From Streptomyces showdoensis (lineage in GTDB: Bacteria > Actinomycetota > Actinomycetes > Streptomycetales > Streptomycetaceae), in contig NZ_BAAAXG010000027.1 of NCBI RefSeq assembly GCF_039535475.1, positions 204,001-268,000 of the forward strand: a stretch of 64,000 bases of DNA, read 5' to 3'. A program made the position numbers and the translations under genes. Positions within the stretch are counted from its first letter, which is position 1. Each line of letters begins with the position of its first letter. The notes below the pieces were generated by a model that did not search any database, was not told where the DNA came from, and saw nothing but the letters and a program-made list of their open reading frames with translations. This document shows, piece after piece, positions 9,706 to 19,304 of the stretch.

Positions 9706-10731
9706 TCAGAGCACGCACTCGGCCTCGGCGTAGCGCTCCGCCGGGACCGTCTTCAGGGTCTCCACGGCCTGCGCCAGCGGCACCAGCTCGATCTCCGTGC
9801 CGCGCAGCGCCGTCAGCATGCCGAAGTCGCCGCGGTGCGCCGCCTCCACCGCGTGCCAGCCGAAGCGGGTCGCGAGGACGCGGTCGTACGCGGTCGGGGT
9901 GCCGCCGCGCTGGACGTGGCCGAGGATGACCGGGCGGGCCTCCTTGCCGAGGCGCCGCTCCAGCTCGGCGGAGAGCTGGTTGGCCACGCCGGTGAAGCGC
10001 TCGTGGCCGTAGATGTCGGTGCCGGCGGTCTTGAACTCCATCGAGCCCTCGCGGGGCTTCGCGCCCTCGGCGACCACCACGATCGCGAAGCGCTTGCCGT
10101 CCTCGAAGCGGGCGCCGACCCGGGCGGTCAGCTCGTCGATGTCGAAGGGACGCTCGGGCACGACGATCGCGTGCGCGCCGGCGGCCATGCCGGAGTGCAG
10201 CGCGATCCAGCCGGTGTGCCGGCCCATGACCTCGACGATCAGCACGCGCTGGTGGGACTCGGCGGTGGTCTTCAGCCGGTCCAGGGCCTCGGTGGCCACC
10301 GTGACGGCGGTGTCGAAGCCGAAGGTGACGTCGGTCGAGGCGATGTCGTTGTCGATGGTCTTGGGCACGCCGACGATCGGGAGGCCCGCCTCGGAGAGCA
10401 GGTTGGCGGCCTTGAGGGTGCCCTCGCCGCCGATCGGGATGATCGCGTCGATCCCGAGGTCCGCGACGTGGCCCTTGGCGCGCTCGACGCCGTCGACCAG
10501 GTGCGCGGGCTGGACCCGGGAGGAACCGAGCATGGTGCCGCCGCGGGCGAGTATGCCCGCCACCGAGTCGAGGTCCAGCTTGCGGTAGTCGCACTCCAGG
10601 AGGCCCTTCCACCCGTCGTGGAAGCCGATGACCTCGTCACCGTGGTCGACGACGGCGCGGTGCACGACGGACCGGATGACGGCATTCAGACCGGGGCAGT
10701 CTCCGCCGGAGGTGAGCACACCAATGCGCAT
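9706..10731 (-). CDS. pfkA: 6-phosphofructokinase
   Basis: ATP-dependent phosphofructokinase of the actinobacterial type, 341 residues, which makes fructose 1,6-bisphosphate in glycolysis. It has TSGGDCPGLNAVIR at the N-terminus, IPIGGEGTLKAA (glycine at the position that separates ATP from PPi enzymes), PKTIDNDIASTD with the catalytic aspartate, MGRHTGWIAL and LGHVQRGG. ATG at 10731. Flanked by its own terminator on the left and the murT-gatD terminator on the right, so it is a single-gene unit. Confidence 0.96.
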   Translation of the reverse strand: MRIGVLTSGGDCPGLNAVIRSVVHRAVVDHGDEVIGFHDGWKGLLECDYRKLDLDSVAGILARGGTMLGSSRVQPAHLVDGVERAKGHVADLGIDAIIPIGGEGTLKAANLLSEAGLPIVGVPKTIDNDIASTDVTFGFDTAVTVATEALDRLKTTAESHQRVLIVEVMGRHTGWIALHSGMAAGAHAIVVPERPFDIDELTARVGARFEDGKRFAIVVVAEGAKPREGSMEFKTAGTDIYGHERFTGVANQLSAELERRLGKEARPVILGHVQRGGTPTAYDRVLATRFGWHAVEAAHRGDFGMLTALRGTEIELVPLAQAVETLKTVPAERYAEAECVL

Positions 10732-10787
10732 AGCCCAAAAACCTTTGCAACGTGGGCCGACTCCCGGACCACGTCGTCCGGCTGGAT

Positions 10788-10819
10788 CCCCGCCACCCTA
10801 TCGGTGCAGGGTGGCGGGG
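10788..10819 (-). terminator. hairpin terminator of murT-gatD
   Basis: Perfect 12-base inverted repeat with an eight-base loop lies 74 bases past the gatD stop on the minus strand and 57 bases upstream of the pfkA start. It probably ends the murT-gatD transcript. The pfkA promoter must then lie within 10732-10790. Confidence 0.7.
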
Positions 10820-10892
10820 CCGAACCGGATGTCCGCACAGTGGACAACGTACTTTCGTACGAGAGATGTACGGACCGGGGCGATACGGGCCG

Positions 10893-11621
10893 TCAGGCCG
10901 GCTGCGAGGCCGCCGCGATGCGCTCGGCGCGCAGCGCCTCGTACCACCGGTCGTCCGTCGGCGGCAGCGCGTTCACGTCCAGCGCCAGCTTCAGCATCAG
11001 GTCCGCGACCTGCGGGTTGCGGGCCATGACGGGGCCGTGCATGTACGTGCCGAAGACCGTGTCGTTGTACGCGCCCTCGGTGCCGTCGCCGGTGCCGTTG
11101 CCGTTGCCGAAGACGGTCCGGGCGAACGGGCGGGCGGTCGGGCCGAGGTGGGTGACGCCCTGGTGGTTCTCGAACCCGGTGAGCTGGGGCAGGCCCAGGT
11201 TCGGGTCGATGTCCGCGAGCACGTCGCCGACGCACCGGGCGCCCTCGCCGCGGACCGTCGTCACGTCGAGCAGGCCGAGGCCCGCCTGGCGCTCGCCGAC
11301 GTCGTTGACGAACTCGTGGCCCAGGATCTGGTAGCCGGCGCAGACCGAGAAGATGATCGCGCCGTTGGCCGCCGCCCGGCTCAGACCGCCGTCGCGGAGC
11401 AGCCGCTCGGCCGCGAGCCGCTGCGGCCGGTCCTCGCCGCCGCCGATGAGGTAGATGTCGCCGGAGGTCGGGACGGGCTGGTCGCTGCGCACGTCGACGC
11501 GCTCGACGCTGAGTCCGCGCTGGCGGGCGCGGCGCTCGACGACGAGGACGTTGCCCTGGTCGCCGTAGGTGCTGAGCAGGTCCGGGTAGACCCAGACCAG
11601 ACGCAGGCTGCTGTCAGTCAT
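10893..11621 (-). CDS. gatD: lipid II isoglutaminyl synthase, glutamine amidotransferase subunit GatD
   Basis: Class I (CobQ-like) glutaminase that feeds ammonia to MurT for amidation of D-Glu in lipid II. The 242-residue protein has the nucleophile Cys94 in FSVCAGYQ and His195 in GTYMHGP; both line up with the known GatD pair. The N-terminus (LVWVYPDLLSTYGDQGN) is typical. It lies 31 bases after murT on the same strand, as in other Gram-positive bacteria. Confidence 0.94.
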   Translation of the reverse strand: MTDSSLRLVWVYPDLLSTYGDQGNVLVVERRARQRGLSVERVDVRSDQPVPTSGDIYLIGGGEDRPQRLAAERLLRDGGLSRAAANGAIIFSVCAGYQILGHEFVNDVGERQAGLGLLDVTTVRGEGARCVGDVLADIDPNLGLPQLTGFENHQGVTHLGPTARPFARTVFGNGNGTGDGTEGAYNDTVFGTYMHGPVMARNPQVADLMLKLALDVNALPPTDDRWYEALRAERIAAASQPA

Positions 11622-11652
11622 GCTGCAAGTCCTTCTGCGGGGTCGTGTCGGG

Positions 11653-12894
11653 TCAGTTGCCGACGCGGCGGCGGACGTCCTGGAACGCGGTGTAGTTGCC
11701 GATCAGCTCGATCTGGCCGGGCGGTGCCACCGTCACGGCCTCGTCGATCGTCTCGCACACGCGGAAGTCCACGCCGGCGACCTCCAGCCGGACCGCGAGG
11801 TCCAGCTTGCGGTCGCCGATCACCATGATCGGGTGGCCGGCCAGGCGGCCGTAGTCCACGTCCCACAGCCAGGAGGTGTCCGTGCCGTCGGCGCCGCGGG
11901 CGTTGACCGCGAGGATGACCGGGGTCGGCGGCTGGTCGATGAGGGAAAACGTTTCGAGCCAGCCGGCCGGGTTCTTGGCCAGCAGGAGCCGCAGCTCGCG
12001 GCCCTGGAAGGAGACCACGTCGTAGCGGCCGGCGACGGCCTGCACCTGGTACATGCGCTCCAGCGCGACCTGCGGCGGCACCCCGAAGACCGCGGCGACC
12101 GCGGCGGAGGTGGCGGCGTTGGCCTTGTTGGCGCGGCCGGGCAGCTGCAGGTGGATCGGCCAGGCCGAGCCGTGCGGGTCGAGCACGTGGTCGCCGCTGA
12201 GCGCCCAGCTCGGCGCCGGACGGCGGAAGCCGCACTCGCCGCAGAACCAGTCGTCGCCGGGGCGCTGCATCACACCGCCGCAGGCGGGGCAGGACCAGGC
12301 GTCGTCCTTCCACTCCTGGCCCGCGGCCACCCACACCACGTTCGGCGAGGAGGAGGCGGCCCAGACGATCAGCGGGTCGTCGGCGTTGGCGATGACGACG
12401 GCCTTGGTGCCGTTGAGGCCCTCGCGCCACTTCTCCGCGAGCATGCGGGTCTCCGCGGCGCGGTCGAGCTGGTCGCGGGAGAGGTTGAGCAGCGCGATCG
12501 CCTTCGGGGTGGTGTCCCGGGCGACGCCCGCCAGGTACTTCTCGTCGACCTCGATGACGCCGTACTTGGCGTCCGAGCCGCCGGCCAGGGCCGAGGTGAT
12601 GCCCGCCGGCATGTTGGCGCCGAGGGCGTTCGAGACGACCGGGCCGCTGGCGCGCAGCGCCTCGGCGATCAGTCGCGTCGTGGTGGTCTTTCCGTTGGTC
12701 GCCGACACGAGGACGACGTCCAGGTGCTGCGCGAGCCGGCCCAGCAGATCAGGGTCCAGCTTGAGCGCGACCCGGCCGCCGATCACCGATCCGCTGCCGC
12801 GTCCCGCTGCCCGCGACACCGCGGCGGCGGCCTTGCCCGCCGTCACGGCCAGTTTCGCGCGCGGCGACAGCGGCTCCGAGTTGCTGCCTGACAT
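11653..12894 (-). CDS. murT: lipid II isoglutaminyl synthase, Mur-ligase-like subunit MurT
   Basis: Mur-ligase-fold ATPase, 413 residues, partner of GatD in peptidoglycan amidation. The P-loop TNGKTTTTR is at 66-74. An inserted Cys4 zinc ribbon is visible (Cys202, Cys205, Cys218, Cys221). The C-terminal DUF1727 part contains ANARGADGTDTSWLWDV and VIGDRKLDL. ATG at 12894. It is divergent from the deformylase gene, with 113 bases between start codons. Confidence 0.94.
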   Translation of the reverse strand: MSGSNSEPLSPRAKLAVTAGKAAAAVSRAAGRGSGSVIGGRVALKLDPDLLGRLAQHLDVVLVSATNGKTTTTRLIAEALRASGPVVSNALGANMPAGITSALAGGSDAKYGVIEVDEKYLAGVARDTTPKAIALLNLSRDQLDRAAETRMLAEKWREGLNGTKAVVIANADDPLIVWAASSSPNVVWVAAGQEWKDDAWSCPACGGVMQRPGDDWFCGECGFRRPAPSWALSGDHVLDPHGSAWPIHLQLPGRANKANAATSAAVAAVFGVPPQVALERMYQVQAVAGRYDVVSFQGRELRLLLAKNPAGWLETFSLIDQPPTPVILAVNARGADGTDTSWLWDVDYGRLAGHPIMVIGDRKLDLAVRLEVAGVDFRVCETIDEAVTVAPPGQIELIGNYTAFQDVRRRVGN

Positions 12895-13007
12895 CGTCCT
12901 TGTTCCTCCTTGCGTCGGTCCGGGCTCAGCCTATCGAGATCCGGCCAGCAGCCCGAACCGCGCCTCCGTGGCGCGGGTGGCTGCCCCCTGAACGTACCCT
13001 TGCGCCC

Positions 13008-13562
13008 ATGCGAAACCGCTTGATCCCCGGCAGTTCCGGCCATGTCCGAGCGATGACCCTGCTCGGCGACCCGGTGCTGCACACGCCCTGCGCGCCCGTC
13101 ACCGACTTCGGGCCGGAGCTCGCCCGGCTCGTCGAGGACATGTTCGCGACCATGTACGCGGCGAACGGCGTGGGCCTCGCCGCCAACCAGGTGGGCGTGG
13201 GGCTGCGGGTCTTCGTGTACGACTGCCCCGACGACGAGGACGTCCGGCACCTGGGCCATCTGGTCAACCCGCGCCTGGTCGAGGCCGACGGCGACGTGTA
13301 CCGCGGCCCCGAGGGCTGTCTGTCGCTGCCGGGCCTGGAGGCGCCGACGCCCCGCTTCGACCGTGCCGTGGTCGAGGGCGTCCGGGTGGACGGCACCCCG
13401 GTCCGGGTCGAGGGCACGGGCTTCTTCGCCCGCTGCCTCCAGCACGAGTCCGACCACCTGGAGGGCGGCGTCTACGCGGACCACGTGACCGGGTGGCGGC
13501 GGGGCAGGCTGCTGCGGCAGATCCGGAAGGAGCCGTGGGGGAGCGGGGCGGCGGCGCTGTAG
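13008..13562 (+). CDS. def: peptide deformylase
   Basis: Metallo-enzyme that removes the formyl group from nascent proteins, 184 residues from ATG 13008. All three family motifs are intact: GVGLAANQ (54-61), EGCLS (102-106) and HESDH (146-150), whose Cys and two His hold the metal. The frame stays open to 12900 but the ATG gives the normal length. No strong ribosome site is seen. Streptomycetes usually carry several def genes, so this may not be the only one. Confidence 0.95.
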   Translation: MRNRLIPGSSGHVRAMTLLGDPVLHTPCAPVTDFGPELARLVEDMFATMYAANGVGLAANQVGVGLRVFVYDCPDDEDVRHLGHLVNPRLVEADGDVYRGPEGCLSLPGLEAPTPRFDRAVVEGVRVDGTPVRVEGTGFFARCLQHESDHLEGGVYADHVTGWRRGRLLRQIRKEPWGSGAAAL

Positions 13563-13585
13563 CCGCCGCGGGTGCGGGCGCGGGC

Positions 13586-14236
13586 TCAGAACCCGGGCCC
13601 GTCCGGCCGGTCGCCGGCCGCCGCGAGGCGGCCCCACAGCAGGTCCGCCATGCTGCGGACCAACTGCTCCCGGGAGCAGGGGCGTTCGCCGAGCCACCAG
13701 TCCCCGGCGGCGTGCATCATGCCGACGATGCCGTGGCCCCAGATGCGGGCCTGGGCCTCGCCGTCGGGGCCGAGGTCGACCCGCTCGGCGATGACCTGGC
13801 CCAGCTCCTCGCCCATGCGCCGCAGCAGCGGCGCCGAGTGGCGTCCCACGTCGAAGCCCTGCTCGGACTGGTGGGACTCCTCGGCCGGGTGCATGAGGAA
13901 GCGGTAGACCTGGGGCATCGCCTCGATGGAGGCCAGGTAGGTGTCCAGGGTGGACTCGACCCGGCGGCGGCGGTCGGCGGGCGCGTCCAGCGCGGCCCGG
14001 AGCGCCGAGAGCAGGGCGTCGGTGTGGCGGGTGGCGAGGGCCCGGTAGAGGCCGCCCTTGTCGCCGAAGTGGCGGTAGAGGATCGGCTTGGTGATCCCGG
14101 CCTCGGCGGCGATCGCGTTCATCGAGGCCTTGGGGCCGTCCCGGAGCACCACGCGGTCCGCCGCCTCCAGCAGTTCGCGGCGCCGTTGGTCGGCCGGCTT
14201 CTGCTGCTCGGTGGTGGTCCGGTGTGTGGTGTCCAT
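13586..14236 (-). CDS. TetR-family transcriptional regulator
   Basis: TetR repressor, 216 residues from ATG 14236 (GGGGAGA upstream). The N-terminal helix-turn-helix reads AIAAEAGITKPILYRHFGDK around residues 41-60. The ligand domain has a C-terminal dimer segment and conserved W residues (GDWWLGERP), a pattern seen in TetR proteins beside fatty-acid genes. It is divergent from the acyl-CoA dehydrogenase, and palindromes lie between them, so it probably represses that gene and itself in response to an acyl-CoA (inference). The deformylase ends 24 bases from its stop. Confidence 0.9.
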   Translation of the reverse strand: MDTTHRTTTEQQKPADQRRRELLEAADRVVLRDGPKASMNAIAAEAGITKPILYRHFGDKGGLYRALATRHTDALLSALRAALDAPADRRRRVESTLDTYLASIEAMPQVYRFLMHPAEESHQSEQGFDVGRHSAPLLRRMGEELGQVIAERVDLGPDGEAQARIWGHGIVGMMHAAGDWWLGERPCSREQLVRSMADLLWGRLAAAGDRPDGPGF

Positions 14237-14351
14237 AAGCGTGTCTCCCCGCCCGTGCGAATTCCTGAGGCTGTCGCAACGTAACACCCTGACGGCACTC
14301 GGTGCCGATCGGGCGGAACCGCTCCGCTGCTGGTTGACAGCCTCTACCCGT

Positions 14352-14381
14352 CGGTAACAGACTGCTGTTACCGCAAGTAAC
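14352..14381. promoter_or_regulatory. candidate TetR operator
   Basis: Two overlapping inverted repeats between the divergent tetR and acyl-CoA dehydrogenase genes. CGGTAACAG and CTGTTACCG are perfect nine-base arms four bases apart (14352-14373). GTTAC and GTAAC form a second pair (14367-14381). The site ends 19 bases before the dehydrogenase ATG, so bound repressor would block it. A further GTAAC half site lies at 14281. Confidence 0.65.
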
Positions 14382-14399
14382 ATACCGCCGGGAGGGAAC

Positions 14400-15629
<1,230 letters not shown>

Positions 15630-15630
15630 C

Positions 15631-15664
<34 letters not shown>

Positions 15665-15686
15665 GGCCCGGAGGGGGCGGAGCGTG

Positions 15687-16154
15687 TCACACGACACAGA
15701 ACTCGTTGCCCTCCGGGTCCTGGAGCACCACCGCGTAGTACTCCATGCCCTCCGGCCGGTCCATCGTGTACAGCACCGAGGCGCCCAGGACGGTCAGCCG
15801 GGCGACCTCGGCGTCGACCCGCTCGCGGCGCAGGGCGAGCGGGACCGCCCGGCCGCCGCCGACCTTCAGGTCCAGGTGGAGCCGGTTCTTGACGGTCTTC
15901 GGCTCGGGGACCGCCTGGAACCAGACGCGCGGCCCGACGCCCTTCGGGTCGACGATGGACTCGGGCAGCTCGCCCGCGCCGTCCGCCAGCTCCTCCTCCG
16001 GGACGCCCAGCGCCCGCCAGTACGCCAGCCAGCTCACGTGGCCCTCCGGCGGCGGCTCCGGCTCGTAACGCAGGGCCTCCGCCCAGAAGGGCACCAGGCG
16101 CCGGGGGTCGACGCAGTCGATCGTGAGCTGCAGGGTCATCTCGGTCTCGTCCAT
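15687..16154 (-). CDS. VOC/glyoxalase-fold protein
   Basis: Vicinal-oxygen-chelate superfamily protein, 155 residues from ATG 16154 with GGGAGG upstream. It begins MTLQLTIDCVDPRRLVPFWA (split after the MDETE lead) and ends YYAVVLQDPEGNEFCVV, the usual second half-barrel ending. Between them is NRLHLDLKV, with a histidine at a common metal position. Members range from glyoxalases to antibiotic-binding proteins, so the substrate is not known. Divergent from the P450 gene. Confidence 0.85.
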   Translation of the reverse strand: MDETEMTLQLTIDCVDPRRLVPFWAEALRYEPEPPPEGHVSWLAYWRALGVPEEELADGAGELPESIVDPKGVGPRVWFQAVPEPKTVKNRLHLDLKVGGGRAVPLALRRERVDAEVARLTVLGASVLYTMDRPEGMEYYAVVLQDPEGNEFCVV

Positions 16155-16288
16155 CCCGGAAGCCTCCCAGACCCCACTGACAGCGGACCGGAACGACGAC
16201 TGCCGGAGCCCGCTCCCGTACGGCAGAATCGAACGCGCCGACGAACACCACGGGACGTCGGACGGAACGTCACACGGGGGGCCGCACG

Positions 16289-17689
16289 ATGACGACGACC
16301 ACCAGCGCCACCGCACGGCAGGTGCCCGAACTCACGGGCGTCCCGCTGCTCGGCTCGCTGCTCGACCTCAAGAACGACTCGCTCGGCACCTTCCTGAAGG
16401 CCCGCCGCGACCACGGCGACGTCGTCCGGATCACCGCAGGACCGCCCGGCGCCCGGGCCACCGTCCACTGCGTGTTCTCCGCCGAGGGCGCCCAGCAGGT
16501 GCTCGCCACCGACGCCGCCAACTTCCGCAAGGACAACGCCTTCTACCAGGAGATCCGGGAGTCCTTCGGCAACGGACTGCTGACCAGCCAGGACGGCGAC
16601 TACCTGCGCCAGCGCCGGCTCGTCCAGCCGCTCTTCACCCGCCGCAGCGTCGACGGCTACGCCGCCGCCGTCGCCACCGAGGTCACCCGGCTCACCGACG
16701 GCTGGCGCACGGCGGGCCACGGCTCCGTGGACGTCGTCCACGAGATGGCCGGGCTGGCCCTGCGCGCCGTCGCCCGCATCCTCTTCGGCACCGACGTCGA
16801 CGAGGCCGTCGGCATCGTCGAGCGCTGCTTCCCCGTCCTCGGGGACTACGTCTCGCGCCGCGGCTACGCGCCCCGCAAGCTCCCGCGCTCCTGGCCCACG
16901 CCCGTCAACCGGCGCGCCGCCACGGCCCACGAGGAGCTGTACGCGGTCTGCGACCGGATCATCGCCGAGCGGCGCGCGGCCGGCACCGACGGCGCCGACG
17001 GCGGGGGAGACGGCGAGGACCTGCTGAGCCGCCTGGTCGCCGCGAGCGACGGCGCCGACGGCTTCGACGCGGGCGAACTGCGCGAGCAGGTCCTGGTGTT
17101 CCTGCTCGCCGGCCACGAGACGACCGCCACCTCGATGGGCTTCGCCCTCCACCTGCTGGCCCGCCACCCCGAGGTGCAGCGGCGGGCCCACCAGGAGCTC
17201 GACGAGGTCCTGGGCGGCCGCACGCCGGGCGCCGCCGACCTCGACGCGCTGCCCTACCTCACCCGGGTCCTCAAGGAGGCCATGCGGCTCTTCCCGGCCG
17301 CCCCGGCCATCGGCCGGCGGGCCGTCGAGGCCACCGAGATCGGCGGGTACGCGATCCCCGCCGGGGCCGACGTGATCGTCGCCCCCTGGGTCACCCACCG
17401 CCACCCGCGCTACTGGGACGACCCGGAGCGCTTCGACCCCGAGCGCTTCACCCCGGAGCGGGAGGCCGAGCGCCCCCGCTACGCCTGGTTCCCCTTCGGC
17501 GGCGGCCCGCGCGCCTGCATCGGACAGCACTTCTCGATGCTGGAGTCGGTGATCGCCCTCGCGATGATCCTCCAGCGCCACGAGCTGGAGGCGATCGACA
17601 CCCACGTGCCGCTCGGCTCGGCGATCACCCTCCAGGCCCTCGGCCCGGCCCGCTGCCGGCTGAGGCCCCGCACCGCCCGGGAGGGCTAG
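16289..17689 (+). CDS. cytochrome P450
   Basis: Haem monooxygenase, 466 residues. It shows the I-helix oxygen-activation motif AGHETT (274-279), the ExxR pair Glu330/Arg333, DPERFDPERF, and the haem loop FPFGGGPRACIG with the Cys ligand at 410. The loop and the QHFSMLES segment look closer to class II-type (CYP4/CYP102-like) than to most small streptomycete P450s. No ferredoxin or reductase gene lies beside it, and there is no biosynthetic cluster around it. GTG-free ATG start at 16289 after GGGGGG. Confidence 0.93.
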   Translation: MTTTTSATARQVPELTGVPLLGSLLDLKNDSLGTFLKARRDHGDVVRITAGPPGARATVHCVFSAEGAQQVLATDAANFRKDNAFYQEIRESFGNGLLTSQDGDYLRQRRLVQPLFTRRSVDGYAAAVATEVTRLTDGWRTAGHGSVDVVHEMAGLALRAVARILFGTDVDEAVGIVERCFPVLGDYVSRRGYAPRKLPRSWPTPVNRRAATAHEELYAVCDRIIAERRAAGTDGADGGGDGEDLLSRLVAASDGADGFDAGELREQVLVFLLAGHETTATSMGFALHLLARHPEVQRRAHQELDEVLGGRTPGAADLDALPYLTRVLKEAMRLFPAAPAIGRRAVEATEIGGYAIPAGADVIVAPWVTHRHPRYWDDPERFDPERFTPEREAERPRYAWFPFGGGPRACIGQHFSMLESVIALAMILQRHELEAIDTHVPLGSAITLQALGPARCRLRPRTAREG

Positions 17690-17742
17690 GCCCGCAGGCC
17701 AGGCGGGACTTTCCGGACGCGACCGAGGCCCTGTCGTTCGGA

Positions 17743-18564
17743 TCAGGCCTGGCCGGCCCGCGGTGCCAGGCCGGATCCGGACACGAGCAAGGGCCGCGTC
17801 GCCACCAGCACCGTGGCGTACAGCTCCTCGTCCTCCAGGATCCGGGCCGACAGGCCGTGCGCGGTGACCGCCGCCACGGCCCGGTCGGCCTGGCGCTCGC
17901 TCGTCTCCACCAGCAGGTGGCCGCCCGGCGCCAGCCAGTCGGCCGCCTCGGCCGCGACCCGGCGCAGCACCTCCAGGCCGTCCGCGCCGCCGTCCAGCGC
18001 CACCAGCGGCTCGTGGTCGCGCGCCTCGGGCGGCAGCAGGGCCACGTCCTCGCTCGGCACGTACGGCACGTTGGCGACGAGGACCTCGATCCGGCCGCGC
18101 AGCGCCTCCGGCAGCGGCTCGAAGAGGTCGCCCTCGTAGACCCGGCCGCCGCGCGGCTCCAGGTTCCGCCGGGCGCAGCGCACCGCCGCCGGCTCGATGT
18201 CCGAGGCGTGCACCTCGGCGCCCGGCACGGAGGCGAGCAGCACCGCCCCCGCCGCTCCGGAGCCGCAGCACAGGTCGACGCAGACGGCGCCCGGCCGGGC
18301 CAGCGCCACCGCGCGGCCCATCAGGAACTCCGTGCGCCGGCGCGGGACGAACACGCCCGGGTCGACCTCGATCCGCAGCCCGGCGAACCCGGCCCAGCCC
18401 ACCACGTGCTCCAGCGGCAGGCCCGAGACCCGCCGCCGGACCATCGCGTCCAGTTCGGCGGGGCCCCGCGCCGCCGCGGTCAGCAGCTCCGCCTCCTCCT
18501 CGGCGAAGACGCAGCCCGCGGCCCGCAGCCGCTCCACCACGCCGGCGATCGCGAGCTCAGGCAA
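17743..18564 (-). CDS. PrmC/HemK-like class I methyltransferase with NVPY motif
   Basis: SAM-dependent methyltransferase, 273 residues, related to the release-factor glutamine methyltransferase. It has a small N-terminal helical part, VDLCCGSGAAG for SAM, and YVPSEDVALLPPEARDHEP after the catalytic motif. The usual NPPY is NVPY here. This subgroup is common in actinobacteria next to the standard prmC, so the substrate is uncertain. TTG start at 18564, overlapping the glutathione peroxidase stop by eight bases; translation is likely coupled. Confidence 0.85.
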   Translation of the reverse strand: MPELAIAGVVERLRAAGCVFAEEEAELLTAAARGPAELDAMVRRRVSGLPLEHVVGWAGFAGLRIEVDPGVFVPRRRTEFLMGRAVALARPGAVCVDLCCGSGAAGAVLLASVPGAEVHASDIEPAAVRCARRNLEPRGGRVYEGDLFEPLPEALRGRIEVLVANVPYVPSEDVALLPPEARDHEPLVALDGGADGLEVLRRVAAEAADWLAPGGHLLVETSERQADRAVAAVTAHGLSARILEDEELYATVLVATRPLLVSGSGLAPRAGQA

Positions 18565-19039
18565 GCTGGGCCTCGATCGCGGCCACGACCTCGGGGGCCT
18601 CCGGCTCGGTGCGCGGGCGGAAGCGGGTGACCACGCCGTCGCGGCCGATCAGGAACTTCTCGAAGTTCCACTGCACGTCCCCGGCCGCGCCCTCGGCGTC
18701 CGCGACCTTGGTCAGCTCCGCGTACAGCGGGTGCCGGCCGGCGCCGTTGACGTCCGTCTTCTCCAGGAGCGGGAAGGTCACGCCGTACGTCGCGGAGCAG
18801 AAGGTGCCGATCTCCTCCGCGCTGCCCGGCTCCTGGCCCGCGAACTGGTTGCAGGGCACACCGACCACGGTGAAGCCGCGGTCCCCGTACTCCTTCTGCA
18901 GCCGCTCCAGACCCGCGTACTGCGGGGTGAGGCCGCACTGCGAGGCCACGTTGACCACCAGGACGGCACGGTCACGGAAGTCGGCGAGGGAGATCGGGTC
19001 CCCGGTGAGGGTCTTCAGCGGGATCTCGTACAGGCTCAT
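18557..19039 (-). CDS. glutathione peroxidase-family thiol peroxidase
   Basis: Peroxidase of the GPx fold, 160 residues from ATG 19039. The active-site group is Cys35 (VASQCGLTPQY), Gln69, Trp124 and Asn125 (WNFEKFLI). It uses cysteine, not selenocysteine, and in actinobacteria such enzymes normally take electrons from thioredoxin rather than glutathione. The first gene of a pair with the PrmC-like methyltransferase. Confidence 0.93.
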   Translation of the reverse strand: MSLYEIPLKTLTGDPISLADFRDRAVLVVNVASQCGLTPQYAGLERLQKEYGDRGFTVVGVPCNQFAGQEPGSAEEIGTFCSATYGVTFPLLEKTDVNGAGRHPLYAELTKVADAEGAAGDVQWNFEKFLIGRDGVVTRFRPRTEPEAPEVVAAIEAQLA

Positions 19040-19075
19040 GGACAGCTCCTCGGTTGCATGGGGTTTGATCTCAAC

Positions 19076-19288
19076 ATGGGAGACGAACCACTGGCAATCG
19101 AGATCGATTCCGCCGCACAGCCGGCGCCGGGCCGCGTGTGGTGCCGGCTGTGCGGCCGCCCGCTGACCGGAGCCGAGTCCCGCCGCACCGGACTCGGCCC
19201 CTCCTGCGACGCCAAGCTGCACCCGCCGGGCCCGGACATCCGCACCCGCCGCCACGAGGTCGAGCAGGACACCCTGCCCGGCGTGTGA
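19076..19288 (+). CDS. small zinc-ribbon protein, DUF6011-like
   Basis: Seventy residues with a Cys4-type knuckle, CRLCGRPLTGAES then GPSCDAK, typical of DUF6011-like proteins that may be split zinc fingers. The start is uncertain: ATG 19076, or ATG 19058 in frame, which would add six residues and leave only 18 bases to the divergent peroxidase start. No good ribosome site precedes either. Its role is unknown. Confidence 0.7.
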   Translation: MGDEPLAIEIDSAAQPAPGRVWCRLCGRPLTGAESRRTGLGPSCDAKLHPPGPDIRTRRHEVEQDTLPGV

Positions 19289-19304
19289 GGCGCGAGGGGC
19301 CCCG

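Noticed and set aside
16289..17689. Natural-product cluster around the P450
   Set aside because: Neighbours are housekeeping-type genes (glyoxalase fold, methyltransferase, peroxidase); there is no synthase, carrier or tailoring set.
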